Of a DNA stretch of 64,000 bases, positions 27,326-37,378 are shown one piece after another (within the stretch, counting starts at the first letter, position 1; every line of letters begins with the position of its first letter). The position numbers and the translations under genes are program-made. The notes below the pieces were generated by a model. It saw nothing but the letters and a program-made list of their open reading frames with translations. It was not told where the DNA came from and searched no databases. Origin of the DNA: Pseudomonadota bacterium (GTDB lineage Bacteria; Pseudomonadota; Gammaproteobacteria; Steroidobacterales; Steroidobacteraceae). The stretch spans positions 1 to 64,000 of the forward strand of contig JAJZUT010000001.1 of assembly GCA_021847105.1 (NCBI GenBank), read 5' to 3'.

Positions 27326-27679
27326 ATGTCTCAAGACGATAATCGACACGATTCTTCCCGCCGCACGTTTCTTGCCACCGCCGCCATCGTCACCTCGGCG
27401 GCGGTCCTTGGACTGCGACCCCGCCGGGCCAAGGCGGCCGCTCTGCCACTGCTCTCTCAGAGCAACAGCCCCCTAGCGAAGTCGATGGGGTACGAGCCCG
27501 ACGCCCAGAACGTCAATCGAGCCAAATACCGCACCTATGCGCGGGGCGAACACTGTGCCGTGTGCCAGTTCTTCCAGGGCGCCTCCGGCGAAAAAGCCGG
27601 CTATGCGGGCTGTCAGCTGTACCCCGGCTTCCGGGTGGCCGCTCAGGGCTGGTGCGCCTCCTTCACCGCCCGCAGCTAA
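27326..27679 (+). CDS. High-potential iron-sulfur protein (HiPIP)
   Basis: A 117-residue precursor with a twin-arginine signal (SRRTFLATAA, residues 11-20, cleaved about 37 after AKA) and a mature domain with four cluster cysteines: Cys77, Cys80, Cys96 and Cys110 (CAVC, GCQLYPG, GWCASF). The 4Fe-4S cluster shuttles between +2 and +3 states and the periplasmic protein carries electrons, for example from the bc1 complex to oxidases or reaction centres. The conserved Tyr before the cluster is visible in GYEPDA. It is monocistronic, ahead of rpmB. Confidence 0.95.
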   Translation: MSQDDNRHDSSRRTFLATAAIVTSAAVLGLRPRRAKAAALPLLSQSNSPLAKSMGYEPDAQNVNRAKYRTYARGEHCAVCQFFQGASGEKAGYAGCQLYPGFRVAAQGWCASFTARS

Positions 27680-27697
27680 TCACCGGCCGGCCCTGAT

Positions 27698-27730
27698 CCG
27701 CTACGGCCCGCACTGCGCCGGCCGTAGCGG
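27698..27730 (+). terminator. Strong hairpin after the HiPIP gene
   Basis: CCGCTACGGCC (27698-27708) pairs perfectly with GGCCGTAGCGG (27720-27730) around an 11-base loop. It lies 18 bases after the HiPIP stop and before the rpmB promoter, so it probably insulates the two units. There is no T-run, so termination may be inefficient or Rho-assisted. Confidence 0.45.
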
Positions 27731-27790
27731 CTGGACGCCTGGGCGAGGCGCCGGTGAGGGGCTCGCAATCCAGCACGGGCACCCAGGGTC

Positions 27791-27819
27791 TTGCCGCCAC
27801 GCCCTGCTGCTGGTATAAA
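27791..27819 (+). promoter_or_regulatory. Promoter candidate for rpmB-rpmG
   Basis: TTGCCG (27791-27796) and TATAAA (27814-27819) are separated by exactly 17 bases, and lie about 65 bases before the rpmB start. This fits a housekeeping sigma-70 promoter. Confidence 0.55.
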
Positions 27820-27884
27820 GGCCGGCTCCTGCGGACGGGGAAGTCCCATCCGCTTCAAGTCATTGATTTTTAAGGTCGTTGCAT

Positions 27885-28121
27885 ATGTCGCGCGTCTGCG
27901 AGATCACCGGCAAGGGGCCGGCCGTCGGAAATCGCGTCTCCCACGCGAACAACAAGAAGCGCCGCCGCTTCCTGCCCAATCTGCATAATCAGCGGTTCTG
28001 GCTGGAAACAGAGAAGCGCTGGGTCTCGCTGCGCGTATCGGCGCACGGCCTGCGCACGATTGAAAAAAAGGGCATCGATCAGGTCGTGGCGGACCTGCGC
28101 GCCCAGGGTATGAAGATCTGA
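27885..28121 (+). CDS. rpmB: 50S ribosomal protein L28
   Basis: A 78-residue basic protein, start at ATG 27885. The conserved beginning [19 protein letters not shown] and the central [12 protein letters not shown] motif are diagnostic of bacterial L28, which binds 23S rRNA near the E site. It forms a two-gene operon with rpmG 17 bases downstream, the conserved arrangement in gammaproteobacteria. No CxxC zinc pair is present, so this is the zinc-independent form. Confidence 0.98.
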   Translation: MSRVCEITGKGPAVGNRVSHANNKKRRRFLPNLHNQRFWLETEKRWVSLRVSAHGLRTIEKKGIDQVVADLRAQGMKI

Positions 28122-28138
28122 CGGCGGGAGCTTAAGCG

Positions 28139-28294
28139 ATGCGCGACAAGATCAAACTGCTTTCCAGCGCCGGCACCGGCCACTTCTACGTGACGACCAA
28201 GAACAAGCGCCTGCACCCGGACAAGCTGGAAGTGCGCAAGTTCGACCCGGTAGCACGCAAGCACGTCGCCTACAAAGAAGCCAAGATCAAATAA
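28139..28294 (+). CDS. rpmG: 50S ribosomal protein L33
   Basis: A 51-residue protein beginning [20 protein letters not shown] and ending YKEAKIK, a clear L33. A GGGAG ribosome site precedes the ATG at 28139. It lacks the two CxxC pairs of zinc-binding L33, so it is the zinc-free paralogue type. It is co-transcribed with rpmB and ends just before the convergent ftsX. Confidence 0.97.
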   Translation: MRDKIKLLSSAGTGHFYVTTKNKRLHPDKLEVRKFDPVARKHVAYKEAKIK

Positions 28295-28318
28295 TCGGCT
28301 TCTCCGTTACGGGGGCGA

Positions 28319-29242
28319 TTACGCCCGCGGTTCGATGTCCCGCAGGTGACGGTGGGCAGAGATCCAGGCACCGAGCCAGCCCAGCGCCATCCCGCCACCG
28401 AACAAGGCGAGAAGCTCTCTGCCCGCAAGGCCCGTCAACTCGAAAGCGCTGCCATAAAGGCTGGCGAGATGGGCGACCGGCGCGCGCAGCCCGAGCAGCG
28501 CACCTTCCAGGACGAGCCAGGCGAGCATGGCCCCACCCAGACCATAGAGCGTCCCGGTGTAGAGGAACGGGCGGCGCACAAACGCATTTGAACCGCCGAC
28601 CAGCTTCGTCACTTCGATTTCGTCGTGTCGGTTGAGAATCTCCAAGCGAATGGTGTTGCCGATCACGGCAAGCACGCCAGCACCGAATAGCGCGGCGGCG
28701 ATCGCAACCAGGCGGCGCACGACCGCGAGAATGGCATTGAATCGCAGCACCCACTGGGCATCGAGCTGCACCATGTCCACTTCCGGCCACCTGGCAAAGG
28801 TCCGCCGTAATCCCTCCAGCGAGGCTACGCCGCTTGCACTCGCACGCGGCACGATCCGCAGCACGTTCGGCAGCGGATTGGTCTGCAGCGCATCGAGGGC
28901 GGCGCCAAAGCCTGAATACTGACGAAACTGCCGCAAGCCCTCGGTAGCCGAAATGACGCTCACGGCGGCCACGCCCGGCACCGCGCGCGCATTGACCGCA
29001 AGCTCATCGGCGCGTGCCAGTGACACGCCGCTTTTGAGGTACACGGACATATCGACGGCCCGCCCGAACCCGCCGGTGGCCGATTGCGCATTGCGTACCA
29101 GCAGGCCGAGTGCCGCCGGCAGCGCCAGCGCAAGGCCAATGACGAGCAGTGTCAAAACCGTAGCGAGCGGGGCGCGCGCCAGCCGCCCGAGCGCACCGAG
29201 CAGCGCCTGCGCGTGGCGGGTCGCAACTGTGCCGGGCGTCAT
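28319..29242 (-). CDS. ftsX: Cell-division ABC transporter permease FtsX
   Basis: A 307-residue membrane protein with an N-terminal helix (about 28-50), a periplasmic FtsX extracellular domain (65-165) and three further helices (about 178-205, 230-255, 275-297). IRLEILNRHDEIEVTKLVGG after helix 2 is the coupling segment that contacts FtsE. With FtsE it regulates septal peptidoglycan hydrolases (EnvC-type activators) at the divisome. It lies 7 bases after ftsE in the conserved ftsY-ftsE-ftsX operon. Confidence 0.96.
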   Translation of the reverse strand: MTPGTVATRHAQALLGALGRLARAPLATVLTLLVIGLALALPAALGLLVRNAQSATGGFGRAVDMSVYLKSGVSLARADELAVNARAVPGVAAVSVISATEGLRQFRQYSGFGAALDALQTNPLPNVLRIVPRASASGVASLEGLRRTFARWPEVDMVQLDAQWVLRFNAILAVVRRLVAIAAALFGAGVLAVIGNTIRLEILNRHDEIEVTKLVGGSNAFVRRPFLYTGTLYGLGGAMLAWLVLEGALLGLRAPVAHLASLYGSAFELTGLAGRELLALFGGGMALGWLGAWISAHRHLRDIEPRA

Positions 29243-29249
29243 GGGGGGC

Positions 29250-29942
29250 TCAGCGGCTCGCTACCAGCGAGGGCAAGGGATCGGCCGCGCCGCCCGTGAG
29301 CTGCCCGCTCGAGAGGGTGATCTCACGGCCGCCGAATTCGCGCACGATATGCAGGTCGTGCGTCGCGACCAGCACAGTCACGCCGACATCACTGAAGCGC
29401 TTGAACAACCTCATTACCTCCAGCGCCAGATCCGGATCCAGGTTGCCGGTCGGCTCGTCGGCGACGATCAGCGGCGGCTTGCCCACGATCGCTCGGGCAA
29501 TACCGACACGTTGCTGCTCGCCGACCGACAGCTCCATGGGCAGCATCCGCTCCTTGCCAAGCAGCCCCACCTGATCCAAAGCGGCGCGCACCCGTTTGTC
29601 TATTTCCGCAAGCGGCGCCCCCGCCACGACGAGCGGCAGCGCCACGTTATCAAACACGGGTCGGTCCGCGAGCAGCTTGTGATCCTGAAAGACCACACCG
29701 ATCTGGCGGCGGAAAGCCGGAATGTGCCGCGCCTTGAGTGTTCCGGTGCTGCGGCCATTGACCGTCACGGTGCCGCGCGTCGGGCGCTCAAGCAGCGCAA
29801 TCAGCTTCAGCAACGTGCTCTTGCCGGCACCGGAGCGTCCGGTGAGAAACACCAGTTCACCTCGGTCAACAAAGAAACTGACGTTGGTCAGTGCTTCGCG
29901 TCCGTTCGGGTAGCGCTTGCTGACGCGCTCGAGAAGGATCAT
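29250..29942 (-). CDS. ftsE: Cell-division ATP-binding protein FtsE
   Basis: A 230-residue ABC ATPase with Walker A GRSGAGKST (35-43), Q-loop in GVVFQDHK, signature LSVGEQQRVGIARA and Walker B LIVADEPTGNLDPDLA, followed by the H-loop ATHDLHIV. It drives FtsX conformational changes at the division site. It overlaps ftsY by 4 bases and is followed closely by ftsX. The glycine of the canonical LSGGE signature is replaced by valine here (LSVGE), as in many FtsE proteins. Confidence 0.96.
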   Translation of the reverse strand: MILLERVSKRYPNGREALTNVSFFVDRGELVFLTGRSGAGKSTLLKLIALLERPTRGTVTVNGRSTGTLKARHIPAFRRQIGVVFQDHKLLADRPVFDNVALPLVVAGAPLAEIDKRVRAALDQVGLLGKERMLPMELSVGEQQRVGIARAIVGKPPLIVADEPTGNLDPDLALEVMRLFKRFSDVGVTVLVATHDLHIVREFGGREITLSSGQLTGGAADPLPSLVASR

Positions 29943-30925
29943 GCCGGCTCCTGCGACGCATTCCCGCCCGCCCCCTCGACCAGTGCCGCGGCGAATGCGT
30001 GGGCGTCAAATTCACCGAAATCACCGGGCTGCTCGCCGATTCCGACGAAACGGATGGGCAGCCCCAGGCGACGCGCGATGGCAATCACGATCCCGCCCTT
30101 GGCCGTACCATCGAGTTTGGTGATTACCAGGCCGGTCACGCCGACTGCCTCGTGAAATTGCACCGCCTGCGCGAGGGCATTCTGGCCTTGATTGGCATCG
30201 AGCACGAGCAGTACCTCGTGCGGCGCGAGTGGATCACCGCGCTGCAGCACACGCTTGACCTTCTTCAGTTCCTCCATCAGATGTGACTGGCTGTGCAGCC
30301 GGCCAGCGGTATCGGCGATCAGGACGTCGGTCCGGCGCGCACGCGCGGCCTGCAGCGCATCGAACGCCACCGCGGCCGGATCGGCACCCGCGTGCTGCGC
30401 GATGCAGCTTGAGCCGGTGCGCTCGGCCCAGATCGACAACTGCTCGATGGCGGCGGCACGAAACGTGTCGCCGGCAGCGAGCATGACGCTGCGGCCCTCG
30501 TCCGTGAAGCGGCGCGCCAGCTTGCCGATGGTCGTGGTCTTGCCTGAGCCGTTCACGCCGACCACCAGGATGGTGAAGGGCTTGTGGCGGGCCTCGATGA
30601 GGAGCGGACGGGCACAGGGAACGAGAATTTCTTCCACTGCCGCGCGCAGCGCCCCGATCAGCGCCTCGACGTCAGCAAGTTCCTTGCGCGCCAGACGCTT
30701 ATTCAGGCCGGATAGAATGAATTCGGTCGCCTCGACGCCCACATCAGCAGTGAGCAGCCGGGTCTCGAGCTCTTCAAGCAGCTCGGCGTCGATCTTGCGG
30801 CCGCGGAAGACATTGAGCAGGTCGAAAGAAACCCTACCGCGGCCAAGGCGCTGCGCCAGGCGCTTCAGAAAGCCCTGACGTTGCACGCCGCCGGACGGCG
30901 CTTCTTGGGTATCACGTCCGAACAT
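29939..30925 (-). CDS. ftsY: Signal recognition particle receptor FtsY
   Basis: A 328-residue SRP-receptor GTPase. The start is taken at ATG 30925; the upstream open codons are not family-like. It has a short N-terminal region instead of the long acidic A domain of E. coli, then the N domain helices (about 25-120) and the NG GTPase: [15 protein letters not shown] (G1), [15 protein letters not shown] (G3), [10 protein letters not shown] (G4) and the closing [16 protein letters not shown]. It docks ribosome-SRP complexes at the membrane. First gene of ftsYEX, divergent from rsmD. Confidence 0.96.
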   Translation of the reverse strand: MFGRDTQEAPSGGVQRQGFLKRLAQRLGRGRVSFDLLNVFRGRKIDAELLEELETRLLTADVGVEATEFILSGLNKRLARKELADVEALIGALRAAVEEILVPCARPLLIEARHKPFTILVVGVNGSGKTTTIGKLARRFTDEGRSVMLAAGDTFRAAAIEQLSIWAERTGSSCIAQHAGADPAAVAFDALQAARARRTDVLIADTAGRLHSQSHLMEELKKVKRVLQRGDPLAPHEVLLVLDANQGQNALAQAVQFHEAVGVTGLVITKLDGTAKGGIVIAIARRLGLPIRFVGIGEQPGDFGEFDAHAFAAALVEGAGGNASQEPA

Positions 30926-30978
30926 GGATGCGGCTAGTGTATCGTAGCGGCCCGGTCCGCAGGTTCGAAAGACAGCGC

Positions 30979-32069
<1,091 letters not shown>

Positions 32070-32073
32070 GCGC

Positions 32074-32889
32074 TCAGCGCTGACAAACGGGGCAGTAGTA
32101 GCTCGAGCGAGCCTGCTGGACGCGATGGCGGATCGGCGTCCCACAGACCCGACACGGTTGGTCGACGCGCTCATAGACGTAGAGCTTCTGGCGGAAATAC
32201 CCGGGCGAGCCGTCTGCGCCGACATAATCGCGCAGAGTCGTTCCGCCAACGCGTATCGCTTGCGACAACACCGTACGTACCGCGCTGACCAAGCGGGCTG
32301 TCTCGGCGCGCCTGAGCCGGCGCGCCTGCCGGCCCGGCCGAATGCGCGCCCGAAACAATGCCTCACTGGCGTAGATATTACCGACGCCCACCACCAGGCG
32401 ACTATTCATGAGCAGCTGCTTGATCGCGAGCCGCCGTCCGCGGCTGATCCGCCAGAGGTACTCGGGATTGAATGCCGCATCGAACGGCTCAGGAGCCAGA
32501 TCCCGAAGCAGCCGGTGCTGCGCGGGATCGGCCTCCGTGTAATGCAGACTGCCGAACCGGCGCGGGTCGTTGAATCGCACAACCCTGCCGGAATCGAGCC
32601 GCAGATCATACTGATCGTGGCGCAGCCGAGGGACGCTGGCATCGAGGACGCGCAGAGATCCGGACATGCCGAGGTGCACGATCAGAGTCCCGCCCTCGAG
32701 CCCAATCAGCAGGTACTTGGCTCGGCGCCCGGCACTGATGATTCGTCGGCCGGCCAGCAACGCCGGCAGCTCGCGCGCCACCGGCCAGCGTAACCGCCGT
32801 TCATACACCTCCAGCGCCGCGATCGTCCGTCCGATGACGTGAGGCTCGATGCCGCGACGGGTGGTCTCGACTTCGGGAAGTTCCGGCAT
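32074..32889 (-). CDS. mutM: Formamidopyrimidine-DNA glycosylase
   Basis: A 271-residue Fpg enzyme that excises 8-oxoguanine and formamidopyrimidines and nicks the abasic site. Catalytic Pro2-Glu3 (MPELPEVETTRRG), the H2TH region with GVGNIYASEALFRARI, and a C-terminal four-cysteine zinc finger beginning CRVCGTPI and ending YYCPVCQR are all present. Converges on coaD with 4 bases between the stop codons. In gammaproteobacteria mutM and coaD are usual neighbours. Confidence 0.97.
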   Translation of the reverse strand: MPELPEVETTRRGIEPHVIGRTIAALEVYERRLRWPVARELPALLAGRRIISAGRRAKYLLIGLEGGTLIVHLGMSGSLRVLDASVPRLRHDQYDLRLDSGRVVRFNDPRRFGSLHYTEADPAQHRLLRDLAPEPFDAAFNPEYLWRISRGRRLAIKQLLMNSRLVVGVGNIYASEALFRARIRPGRQARRLRRAETARLVSAVRTVLSQAIRVGGTTLRDYVGADGSPGYFRQKLYVYERVDQPCRVCGTPIRHRVQQARSSYYCPVCQR

Positions 32890-32976
32890 GCCTGCAACGA
32901 TCCCGGCGAAAGCGGGCTAAGGAATGCTGCGGCAAGGGTAGCCCGCCGCCGCAGCGTCCCGAAAGGGCAGGCGGCG

Positions 32977-33534
32977 TTATTCCGACCGCTTGCGCGGCAG
33001 CATGCGTCGCAGCACCGAGTCGTGCATGACGTAGTGATGCATCAGAGCCGCGGCGGCGTGCAACCCGGCCACGATGACCAGGATGTCCGCCAGGTCACTG
33101 TGCAGCTCGCTGATGGTGTGGATGATCGAGGGGGTCGCAAATCCCGGCCGGTGGAACTTGAACCAGTCGAACACCGGAACACCGTGCACCCAGGCCCGGG
33201 CCACGCCAAACCCGACGGTGAGCACCAGCAACAGGTAAAGACCGTAATGGGCGCCTTTGGCCACGAGGTTCAGGACGCCCTCGTCCGCTGCGGGCAGGTG
33301 GCGCCCCCCCGAGGAACGCCACACGATGCGCACCAGGATCACGGCACCGACGAGCATACCCAGCAGCATGTGCACCCCAAGTGCCGACAGCCGGGGTGCA
33401 CCCTTCGGGAAGAAGCTGAGCGACTGGCCGAGCAGCCAGAGCGCGGCGACCAGCAAAGCAGTCAGCCAGTGCAGCAAGATGCTAAAGCCATCGTATTTCA
33501 GTTCGCGGGTCGCGGTCGTTGCCGTGGAAGCCAA
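32977..33534 (-). CDS. Cytochrome b561-family protein
   Basis: A 185-residue inner-membrane protein with four predicted helices (about 18-37, 50-70, 95-112, 142-165). Histidines in FSILLHWLTALL, LGVHMLLGMLVG, KGAHYGLYLLL and AALMHHYVMHDSVL fit the bis-heme b arrangement of the bacterial CybB/YceJ type, which transfers electrons from ubiquinol, in some cases to superoxide. It precedes rpoH divergently; whether it is stress-linked is not known. Confidence 0.92.
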   Translation of the reverse strand: MASTATTATRELKYDGFSILLHWLTALLVAALWLLGQSLSFFPKGAPRLSALGVHMLLGMLVGAVILVRIVWRSSGGRHLPAADEGVLNLVAKGAHYGLYLLLVLTVGFGVARAWVHGVPVFDWFKFHRPGFATPSIIHTISELHSDLADILVIVAGLHAAAALMHHYVMHDSVLRRMLPRKRSE

Positions 33535-33723
33535 GTGAAATCCCCCTCTGTATACGGAAGCAGCGCAGGTATGAGGTCAGAAACGCGGCGCGAGCACAAT
33601 AGCGGGTAATTCTGAACGAATGATGAATTCGGCGTGCATTGGTCCCCGGTCAGCGGGGGAAGTTCCTTAATCTTAAGCTTAACAATTTAAAGTCCAGCGC
33701 CAGACGGGAACCCCAGGTCGGAA

Positions 33724-33750
33724 TTAGCACTCAAATCGATCGAGTGCTAA
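33724..33750 (+). promoter_or_regulatory. Perfect CIRCE element (HrcA operator) upstream of rpoH
   Basis: TTAGCACTC (33724-33732), a 9-base spacer, then GAGTGCTAA (33742-33750): an exact match to the CIRCE consensus TTAGCACTC-N9-GAGTGCTAA bound by the heat-shock repressor HrcA. It ends 29 bases before the rpoH start and overlaps a plausible -10 (TAAAAT, 33748-33753). This implies HrcA represses rpoH and so nests the sigma-32 regulon under HrcA. Confidence 0.92.
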
Positions 33751-33779
33751 AATTTCGTCAGACCGTTAAGGGAGCCTGC

Positions 33780-34664
33780 ATGAGTACAGCCACCGCATTG
33801 GTTGCCCGGCCGTGTGAGTTCTCGCTCGCCGGACCCATCGGCAGCGTCGAGGCCTACGTCGACCGAGTGAGCCGTATCCCCGTCCTCGACCGCGAAACCG
33901 AGCACGCACTCGCCGTGCGTTTCCGTGACGAGGGAGATCTGCAGGCTGCCCGCCAGCTGGTGCTCGCACACCTGCGCTTCGTGGTGCACATTGCCCGCGG
34001 CTATCGCGGCTATGGCCTGCCCTTCGGGGATCTGATCCAGGAGGGCAACGTCGGCCTGATGAAGGCGGTCAAGCGCTTCGATCCGGCACTGAACGTGCGC
34101 ATGGTGTCCTTTGCCGTGCACTGGATTCGCGCCGAGATCCACGAGTATGTGCTCCGCAATTGGCGCCTGGTGAAGATTGCCACCACCAAGGCTCAGCGTA
34201 AGCTCTTCTTCAACCTGCGGCGCATGAAGAAGAACCTCACCTGGCTCTCGGCGGAGGAAACGGCAGCGGTCGCCCGGGACCTCGGCGTCACCCCGGGCGA
34301 GGTGACGGAAATGGAAAAGCGTCTGGCCGCGCACGATCTGGCTTTCGATCCGGCGCCGGATGCGGATGAGGAGGAAACGTACAGCCCGGCCGCGTATCTG
34401 CCGGCTCCGGACGCCGACCCTGCCGCACAAGTGGAAGAGTCCGAATGGGAAAGCGACTCATCCGTACGACTGCGCAGCGCCCTCGACCGGCTGGACGAGC
34501 GCAGCCGCGACATCCTCGAGCGTCGTTGGATGCGCGAAGACAAGGCGACTCTGCACGAGCTGGCCGGCCAGTACGGCGTGTCGGCCGAACGGATCCGTCA
34601 AATCGAAGCCAATGCGCTCGGCAAGCTGCGCGCGCTGATGGCGCCCGAACCCGTTACCGCCTGA
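33780..34664 (+). CDS. rpoH: RNA polymerase heat-shock sigma factor RpoH (sigma-32)
   Basis: A 294-residue group-3 sigma factor. Region 2 includes LRFVVHIARGYRGYGLPFGD and the -10 recognition helix to about 130; the RpoH box QRKLFFNLR (139-147) is diagnostic of sigma-32 and mediates core binding and regulated proteolysis. Region 4 helix-turn-helix is LHELAGQYGVSAERIRQIE. ATG 33780 follows AAGGGAG by 5 bases; the longer open frame to 33639 includes the CIRCE operator and is not coding. Transcription is probably HrcA-repressed through the CIRCE at 33724-33750. Confidence 0.96.
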   Translation: MSTATALVARPCEFSLAGPIGSVEAYVDRVSRIPVLDRETEHALAVRFRDEGDLQAARQLVLAHLRFVVHIARGYRGYGLPFGDLIQEGNVGLMKAVKRFDPALNVRMVSFAVHWIRAEIHEYVLRNWRLVKIATTKAQRKLFFNLRRMKKNLTWLSAEETAAVARDLGVTPGEVTEMEKRLAAHDLAFDPAPDADEEETYSPAAYLPAPDADPAAQVEESEWESDSSVRLRSALDRLDERSRDILERRWMREDKATLHELAGQYGVSAERIRQIEANALGKLRALMAPEPVTA

Positions 34665-34686
34665 TCCCCGCGCGAGCGGCCTGCGC

Positions 34687-35985
34687 CTACTGGCAGGCCG
34701 CGTGGACCGCGGCAGCCACTCGCTCGTGCACGCTCTTGTCGAGCGGATCGGGCACCAGCGCGTCTTCCTGTGCCAGTGGCGCGAGTTCCGCCAGGGTCTG
34801 CGCGGCCGCCATGAGCATTGCGTCGGTGAAGTGGGTCGCTTTCGCGCTCAACGCCCCTTTGAACAGTCCAGGGAAAGCCAGCACGTTGTTGATGCCCTTG
34901 CCGTCAGCGGCAAATGCGGCACCGTGCTCACGTGCCACGTGCGGCTCGATCTCCGGATCAGGATTGGACAGCGCCAGAATGACCTGGCCGGGCCGGATCC
35001 ACTCCGGCCGGATGAGACCTTTCACACCAGTGGTCGCGACCACGATGTCGGCGCGCCGCATGATCTCCTCGAGACTTGCCCCCTCGGCGCCGAGCGCCTC
35101 GATGCGCGCGACCGCCGCGGGGTTACGGTCCGCACCCAGCACGTGGTTGACGCCGTAGGCCCGCAACAGGCGCACGATACCCGTCCCCGCCGCCCCGAGC
35201 CCAATCTGTCCGACAGTGCTCTGCGGGAGGCTGCGCTGGGCTCGGCGCGCCGAGTTGATCAGCGCGGCGAGCGCCACGACTGCGGTGCCGTGTTGATCGT
35301 CGTGCAGAACCGGTTTGCGCAACCGCTCGCGCAGCCGCGTCTCGATCTCGAAACACTCGGGTGCGGCGAAGTCCTCGAGCTGTATCGCGCCAAAAGACAG
35401 GTGAATGCCGGCAATCAACTCGACGACTTGCTCAACGCCCGTCTGCTCCAGCAGGATCGGCACGCCCGAAAGCCCGACGAGATCAGCAAACAGCGCCGCC
35501 TTGCCCTCCATCACCGGCAGACCCGCGAGGGGGCCGATATTGCCGAGCCCGAGGATCGCGGTGCCGTTGGTGATGACTGCCACGGTGCTGTCGATGGCGG
35601 TATAGTCGTGAGCGAGCTGAGGGTCCTGCTTGATCGCGAGACACACCCGCGCGACCCCCGGGGTGTATACATCGCGCAGGGTCTGCAGCGTGTTGATGGG
35701 CAGGCTCGCGACCATGCGGATCTTGCCGCCGCGGTGGCGATTGAAGACACGGTCCGATTTACCAATAAAGCGAGCGCTGGGCAGCTGATCGATCCGCTGG
35801 TACAGGTCATGGTTGGCCTGCTCGTCCATCTCCAGGGTGATCTCCCACAGCGTACGACCCTGCACGCGCCGCACGGCGCTCAGGTGCTGAATGGTCAGAC
35901 CGGCCTCGGCAATCACCTGCAGGACGCTCGCCAGGCTGCCCGGCTGGTGGACGGTCTCGACGATGAGGATCTCGGGTATCTTCAT
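34687..35985 (-). CDS. Malic enzyme with N-terminal ACT-like domain
   Basis: A 432-residue NAD(P)-dependent oxidative decarboxylase of malate to pyruvate. An ACT-like regulatory domain occupies about residues 1-85 (ILIVETVHQPGSLASVLQVI). The catalytic part has DVYTPGVARVCLAI, GLGNIGPLAG with MEGKAALF (catalytic Lys), the divalent-metal segment LEDFAAPECFEIE, HDDQHGTA, and the Rossmann loop IGLGAAGTGI. ACT-containing short malic enzymes occur in many bacteria; cofactor preference cannot be read with certainty. It converges on rpoH. Confidence 0.93.
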   Translation of the reverse strand: MKIPEILIVETVHQPGSLASVLQVIAEAGLTIQHLSAVRRVQGRTLWEITLEMDEQANHDLYQRIDQLPSARFIGKSDRVFNRHRGGKIRMVASLPINTLQTLRDVYTPGVARVCLAIKQDPQLAHDYTAIDSTVAVITNGTAILGLGNIGPLAGLPVMEGKAALFADLVGLSGVPILLEQTGVEQVVELIAGIHLSFGAIQLEDFAAPECFEIETRLRERLRKPVLHDDQHGTAVVALAALINSARRAQRSLPQSTVGQIGLGAAGTGIVRLLRAYGVNHVLGADRNPAAVARIEALGAEGASLEEIMRRADIVVATTGVKGLIRPEWIRPGQVILALSNPDPEIEPHVAREHGAAFAADGKGINNVLAFPGLFKGALSAKATHFTDAMLMAAAQTLAELAPLAQEDALVPDPLDKSVHERVAAAVHAACQ

Positions 35986-36061
35986 GAGTTGGCTGGTGTA
36001 TTCCCGTGACGCAGTGGCCGCACTATAAGCGTCCCACCTGAATTATGGCTTAAACGATCTG

Positions 36062-37237
36062 ATGCGCCCTGGGTTGAAGCTGCTGCTGCTGATCCTGGTG
36101 AGTCTGGTGCTGCCCTGGGATGGGGTCCGCTATGCGCGCCAGATGGAAGCCGCGCTGCGCCAAAGCGAACGGCAGGATCTGCACGCCCTCGCCGGCACGC
36201 TCGCGGCCTCGCTCCAGGGTCGTCTGCGCCTTATTTACCGCTATCCGTCGCTGGGCACGCGTGCCGGCCGCTATGACCTGATCCCCGCCCTACTGCCTGC
36301 GCCGGTGTCTGTGGAAGGGTACGCCGATGGCTGGCCGCGCCAAAGCCGCCTCTGGCGTCGCTATGGCAGCGGCGCAGATCATTTCGACATCCTCAGCGGC
36401 GTAAACGGAAGGGTGCTGTACGTGCTGCTGCGAGTCGCTGATCGGCACCTGGTCTTCGACGCGCCGCTTGGCGATCCGCTTCGCCGCAGCGGAATCGGCG
36501 ATCGGATCTGGATCGGATTCCGCGGCGCGCAGGGACATCTGCACGCGGAATTCCTGGCGCTCACCGGCGCCGGTCCAGTCGTGGCCCACCGGATTATCCG
36601 GGGCGAATACGGCCGGCGGCGCGCGCTCGTGGATCCGCGCATCATCGGTGCGTTGCAGCCGCACTCCGGGGGATATGACGTCGAGATATCGCTGCCGCTG
36701 TCGATGCTCGGCGGCCCCTTCGGGGTCATGGTCGATGACCGGAGCGGACTTGGCCGGCCGGCGCTGCGCTACGGCATGCTGAGTCAAGATCCGCCACGAC
36801 CACGCGGCGGTCTCATCCTGGCCTCGGCGGCGCTGCCTGCCTATCTGCACCAGCTGCTTCGCCCCGGCCTGCGCCTGGCTGTCACGACGCCGTCCGGTGC
36901 GCTGTTGGCGCGCGCGGACAGTCCGCTCGTTCCCGCCATTCCCGCGCCACAGCCCGGACTGCTGACGAGGCTGTTCCGACGCCTGATCGGGCCCGACGAT
37001 CCTGCCCGCATTAGCGCAACCGCACCGATCCCGGGCGCGGGCCGACGCGGCGTGATCGCTCGCCTGCAGATCACACAGACGTCCAATCGCTGGGCGCGTC
37101 TGCGCGACAGGACGCTCGAGCAGATGTTCAACCTGACACTGGCCACCAGCGCGCTCGCATTACTCGTGGCAATCGCTCTCGGTGCGCAGATACTCAACCG
37201 CGCTTGGCACCGACACCGCACTCGCCGAGGGGGCTGA
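36062..37237 (+). CDS. Orphan membrane sensor protein, like the N-terminus of dedicated-sortase histidine kinases
   Basis: A 391-residue protein with an N-terminal membrane helix (about 5-22), a large extracytoplasmic region (about 30-345, with VEGYADGWP) and a C-terminal helix (about 358-378), ending shortly after in RAWHRHRTRRGG. The N-terminus and the VEGYADGW segment resemble, from memory, the sensor region of proteobacterial dedicated-sortase-system kinases (PdsS), but no HAMP, HisKA or ATPase domain follows and none is found in the next 150 bases in other frames. It is either a stand-alone sensor or the surviving half of a split kinase. Confidence 0.55.
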   Translation: MRPGLKLLLLILVSLVLPWDGVRYARQMEAALRQSERQDLHALAGTLAASLQGRLRLIYRYPSLGTRAGRYDLIPALLPAPVSVEGYADGWPRQSRLWRRYGSGADHFDILSGVNGRVLYVLLRVADRHLVFDAPLGDPLRRSGIGDRIWIGFRGAQGHLHAEFLALTGAGPVVAHRIIRGEYGRRRALVDPRIIGALQPHSGGYDVEISLPLSMLGGPFGVMVDDRSGLGRPALRYGMLSQDPPRPRGGLILASAALPAYLHQLLRPGLRLAVTTPSGALLARADSPLVPAIPAPQPGLLTRLFRRLIGPDDPARISATAPIPGAGRRGVIARLQITQTSNRWARLRDRTLEQMFNLTLATSALALLVAIALGAQILNRAWHRHRTRRGG

Positions 37238-37378
37238 TCCGCGAACGCCGCGCGCGGGCGGAGGAAAGTTGTAATTCCGCTTGCATCGGCCGAGCTTCTC
37301 GCGCACCATTCGCGCCGCGTCGCGGGGTGTGGTGCCGCCTGCGACGCCCAGCGATGGCGGTCCGGACCCCCAGGAGGT

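Noticed and set aside
34702..36009. Long open frame on the plus strand (about 435 codons)
   Set aside because: It lies exactly antisense to the well-conserved malic enzyme; long antisense frames are expected in GC-rich DNA and it shows no motif.
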